NCBI GenBank assembly: GCA_002396665.1
Contig: DGYJ01000039.1
Coordinates: forward strand, 16,389-22,908
Source of the DNA: Bdellovibrionaceae bacterium UBA5009
Lineage (GTDB): Bacteria; Bdellovibrionota; Bdellovibrionia; Bdellovibrionales; Bdellovibrionaceae
Direction of reading: 5' to 3'
DNA: 6,520 nt
Under the pieces are notes generated by a model. The model was not told the origin of the DNA, searched no databases, and saw only the letters and a list, made by a program, of their open reading frames with translations. This document shows, in pieces, positions 5,081-6,520 of this stretch. Numbering within the stretch: the stretch's first letter is position 1; each line of letters opens with the position of its first letter. Position numbers and translations under genes: made by a program.

Positions 5081-6520
5081 CTACACGCTAAAATACTTCG
5101 CTTCTGGATGATGGAAATAATACCCAGAAACGCTTGATGCCGGGAACATCGCAAAGTTTTCGGTTAAGAAAACCCCGGTTTTGTTTTTCGCATCTAAAAG
5201 TTTCCAAAGTTTTAATTTCTCTTCATGCCTTGGGCAGGCAGGGTATCCCGGTGCTGGTCGAATGCCACGGTATTTTTCTGCAATCATATCGACGCTGGAC
5301 AGATTTTCATTCAAGCCGTAGCCATAAATATCTCGGACACGTTTATGAGTAATTTCTGCCAGACCCTCGGCAAAACGATCTGCAATAGATTTGATTAAAA
5401 TCGAATTGTAATCGTCCCCTTGTTTTTTGAAAGTATCGGCATAGGTTTCTAATTCTTCGCCTGCGGTGACGACAAAAAAACCAATATGATCTTTTCGCTT
5501 CGAGTCTGTCGGTGCGATAAAGTCTGCCAAGCAATAGTGAACATCGTGATTCACTGTTTTTGCTTTTTGTTGGCGATCAAAAAGAAGGGTTTCGATTTGT
5601 TGTCCATTCTGATCATAAACAAAAACGGATTCATCTTTAGAGTTTGCGTTGAATAAACCCACCAAGGATTTGAATTTGGCCACTTTATTCAGTGCTATTT
5701 TTTGAATCATCTTCTGGGCATCGTCATAAAGCTTTAAGGCTTCGGTCCCATATTTTTCTGATTTTAAAATATTTGGATAGGTTCCTTTAAGTCCCCAGGC
5801 CCAAAAGAAGGGACTCCAGTCAATGTAAGGTAAAACGTCTTCGACTTGGAATTCAAAACTAAAAACACCAGAACGCGAAGGTGTCGCGATGTCGACATTT
5901 TTCCAGTCGCAGGTGAAACGTTTTTCGCGAGCAACTTCCAGGGGAATAATTTCAACTTTTTCCTGGGATTTTAAATAGCTTTCGCGAATTTCGGCGGTTT
6001 GCTTTTTTAGATCAGCGACATATTTTTCTTTCGTATCTTTTCTTAGAAGTTGAGAACACACTTCGACAACCAATGAAGCATCACCAACGTGGGCCACGGC
6101 CCCCGAATAGTGGGTATCTAGTTTGACAGCGGTATGGACCTTGGAAGTTGTTGCTCCGCCAATCAAGACAGGAGTCTTGAATCCCTGTCTTTCCATCTCT
6201 TGAAGATTAAAGGCCATTTCATCTAAGGACGGAGTAATAAGTCCGCTAAAACCAATAATGTCTGCATTGACTTTTTTGGCTTCATCTAGAATTTTTTGAC
6301 AATTCACCATGACGCCCAAATCAATCACTTGGTAACCATTGCAAGCTAGAACAACACCGACAATGTTCTTTCCGATATCATGGACATCGCCTTTAACTGT
6401 GGCGATAAGAAATACTCCTTGGTTGCCAACACTGTTATTTTTCTTTTTCTCTTCTTCCATAAAGGGCTCAAGATAGGCCACGGCCTTCTTCATGACCCGG
6501 GCGCTTTTGACAACCTGGGG
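5081..6520 (-). CDS. metH: Cobalamin-dependent methionine synthase MetH, C-terminal part; 5' end outside the window
   Basis: MetH transfers a methyl group from methyltetrahydrofolate through cobalamin to homocysteine, making methionine in the cytoplasm. The frame enters at the right edge (PQVVKSARVMKK, end of the cap helices), so the Met codon at 6491-6493 is internal; 479 residues are visible. The B12-binding domain has DVHDIG with His47 as the expected cobalt ligand, Asp45 and Ser98 as its partners (TPSLDEM), and GGATTSKVHTA. The AdoMet reactivation domain follows from about 190, with Asp234 (YIDW), Glu385, and RPAPGYPACP (Arg421, Ala423, Tyr426), equivalents of E. coli D946, E1097, R1134, A1136 and Y1139. 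Tyr476 matches Y1189, and Phe477 replaces Y1190. The protein stops at KYFSV, about 35 residues short of the E. coli C-terminus. The homocysteine and folate domains should lie to the right of the window. Confidence 0.97.
   Translation of the reverse strand, partial: PQVVKSARVMKKAVAYLEPFMEEEKKKNNSVGNQGVFLIATVKGDVHDIGKNIVGVVLACNGYQVIDLGVMVNCQKILDEAKKVNADIIGFSGLITPSLDEMAFNLQEMERQGFKTPVLIGGATTSKVHTAVKLDTHYSGAVAHVGDASLVVEVCSQLLRKDTKEKYVADLKKQTAEIRESYLKSQEKVEIIPLEVAREKRFTCDWKNVDIATPSRSGVFSFEFQVEDVLPYIDWSPFFWAWGLKGTYPNILKSEKYGTEALKLYDDAQKMIQKIALNKVAKFKSLVGLFNANSKDESVFVYDQNGQQIETLLFDRQQKAKTVNHDVHYCLADFIAPTDSKRKDHIGFFVVTAGEELETYADTFKKQGDDYNSILIKSIADRFAEGLAEITHKRVRDIYGYGLNENLSSVDMIAEKYRGIRPAPGYPACPRHEEKLKLWKLLDAKNKTGVFLTENFAMFPASSVSGYYFHHPEAKYFSV

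Noticed and set aside
5014..5083. Frameshift at the metH stop hiding the usual C-terminal tail
   Set aside because: Reading the downstream bases in all three minus-strand frames gives nothing resembling the conserved QVEDYA segment.
6491..6493. Met codon as the start of a 470-residue MetH-like protein
   Set aside because: The frame stays open to the right edge and the preceding residues (PQVVKSARV) match the conserved MetH cap sequence, so this Met is internal to a gene entering from outside.

Overview
The window looks like chromosomal DNA of a Bdellovibrio-like predatory bacterium (Bdellovibrionota), on the AT-rich side for that group. The basis is recognition only: the RecG N-terminus reads like Bdellovibrio RecG as I remember it, there is an HD-GYP c-di-GMP phosphodiesterase with an unlabelled N-terminal domain, and an exported cysteine-repeat protein of a style I associate with that lineage. 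No search was possible. The DNA is densely coding, with no gap above about 70 bases, and shows no tRNA, rRNA, CRISPR array, insertion sequence or phage gene.

Layout from left to right. Bases 1-2423 hold three minus-strand genes packed as one apparent operon, transcribed right to left: an HD-GYP protein (1473-2423), a small secreted protein with four evenly spaced cysteine-pair repeats (1014-1472, its ATG directly abutting the previous stop), and a lipoprotein of unrecognised family (start at 1000, running off the left edge). Bases 2424-2482 are a 59-base divergent intergenic region. The plus-strand recG gene (2483-4576) is complete and carries every expected helicase motif. It meets a minus-strand two-CBS-domain protein (4573-5013) tail to tail with a 4-base overlap. 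After a 67-base gap comes the 3' part of metH (5081-6520, minus strand), running off the right edge, with the B12-binding and AdoMet reactivation domains visible.

How the genes relate. RecG (replication-fork repair) and MetH (methionine synthesis) are housekeeping functions and probably unrelated to each other. The CBS protein lies 67 bases downstream of metH on the same strand and may be co-transcribed with it; a link through adenosyl-ligand sensing is speculation. The less familiar part is the left operon, which joins a cytoplasmic c-di-GMP phosphodiesterase to two envelope proteins of unknown function.

Points most worth a second look: the regular C-x11-C / x16 repeat in the small secreted protein, the tight phosphodiesterase/secreted-protein/lipoprotein operon, substitutions at two conserved HD-GYP positions, a MetH that ends about 35 residues before the E. 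coli enzyme, and the crowded recG/HD-GYP start region with possible overlapping promoters and a possible leader peptide.
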